Below, one piece after another: positions 63,827-64,000 of a stretch of DNA of 64,000 nt. A program made the translations under genes and the position numbers. This stretch comes from Nitzschia sp. pyKryTriq1 (lineage: Eukaryota; Bacillariophyta; Bacillariophyceae; Bacillariales; Bacillariaceae). The DNA is taken from assembly GCA_956465555.1 (NCBI GenBank), contig OY101116.1, positions 1,550,001 to 1,614,000 on the forward strand, given 5' to 3'. The notes below the pieces were generated by a model that saw only the letters and a program-made list of their open reading frames with translations, did no database searches and had not been told where the DNA came from. Within the stretch, counting starts at the first letter, position 1. Each line of letters begins with the position of its first letter.

Positions 63827-64000
63827 TAAGTCGACGGACCACTACTACTACTCATACATGATACAAGGTGCTACGACCCACAGCACTCCCAAGTACTACT
63901 ACATCTATTAACCTACTAGAAAAATAGCAACATCCCATCCATTAGAATGCGACGGTAGAAAGAGTATTCTTAGATGTAGCAGAATATTACTTGTGACTTG
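63827..64000. other. 3' flank of hcp
   Basis: The last 174 bp hold no gene. They include ccactactactactact near 63839-63854. Confidence 0.5.

Overview
The window looks like nuclear DNA of a diatom, or at least a photosynthetic stramenopile. Genes are dense, on both strands, and broken by few, short GT-AG introns (64 to 238 bp). A fucoxanthin-chlorophyll a/c protein is present. Several predicted plastid proteins begin with a signal peptide that ends in an A-F type junction (ADAF, TAF, QAF, EAF), the bipartite plastid-targeting pattern of this lineage. I cannot name the species. I found no rRNA, tRNA, CRISPR array, retroelement or virus-like element.

Layout: 1-2.7 kb holds two plastid genes read head to head (a small conserved-looking protein and an FCP antenna protein) and a secreted or plastid hypothetical protein. 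3-5.4 kb is a calcium-dependent kinase fused to two cyclic-nucleotide-binding domains. 6-12 kb holds a FAD oxidoreductase and the second-largest RNA polymerase III subunit. 12.6-24 kb holds plastid terminal oxidase, an LYR protein, COG6, an RlmN-type radical SAM methyltransferase with plastid signal, a CoA-type Nudix hydrolase ending in SRL, an OXNAD-type reductase, a Rab-like GTPase and a cold-shock-domain protein. 24.6-30.1 kb is one 1760-residue receptor-like protein with two extracellular Cache-like regions, two HAMP-like regions and a TPR-like tail. 30.1-33.2 kb is a repeat-rich stretch with a zinc-binding ORF lacking an ATG, tandem and inverted repeats, and a perfect 174-bp direct repeat carrying CRE-type motifs.

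33-44 kb holds a Tic22-like protein, a methylmalonyl-CoA epimerase-like protein, a MenA-type prenyltransferase, proteasome ATPase Rpt6, an unknown protein and a plastid RelA/SpoT homologue. 44-51 kb holds a Med11-like protein, a B12D/NDUFA4-like protein, a twin CX9C protein, a TspO/MBR protein, a charged hypothetical protein and mitoribosomal mS35. 51-64 kb holds a repeat-rich RGG protein, eIF2B alpha, a diflavin reductase, a cysteine-rich membrane protein and a hybrid cluster protein.

The genes do not form an operon. Themes that recur are plastid function (FCP, PTOX, RSH, Tic22, TspO, RlmN, possibly MenA), mitochondrial function (mS35, B12D, CX9C, LYR, epimerase, HCP, diflavin reductase) and basic eukaryotic machinery (Pol III, COG6, Rpt6, eIF2B, Mediator). 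Almost every intergenic spacer carries short palindromic words built from TACCGGTA, GGTACC and GTACAGTAC, which are scarce inside exons. Reading frames and splice sites were worked out by eye from the sequence and family resemblance; no database search was run.
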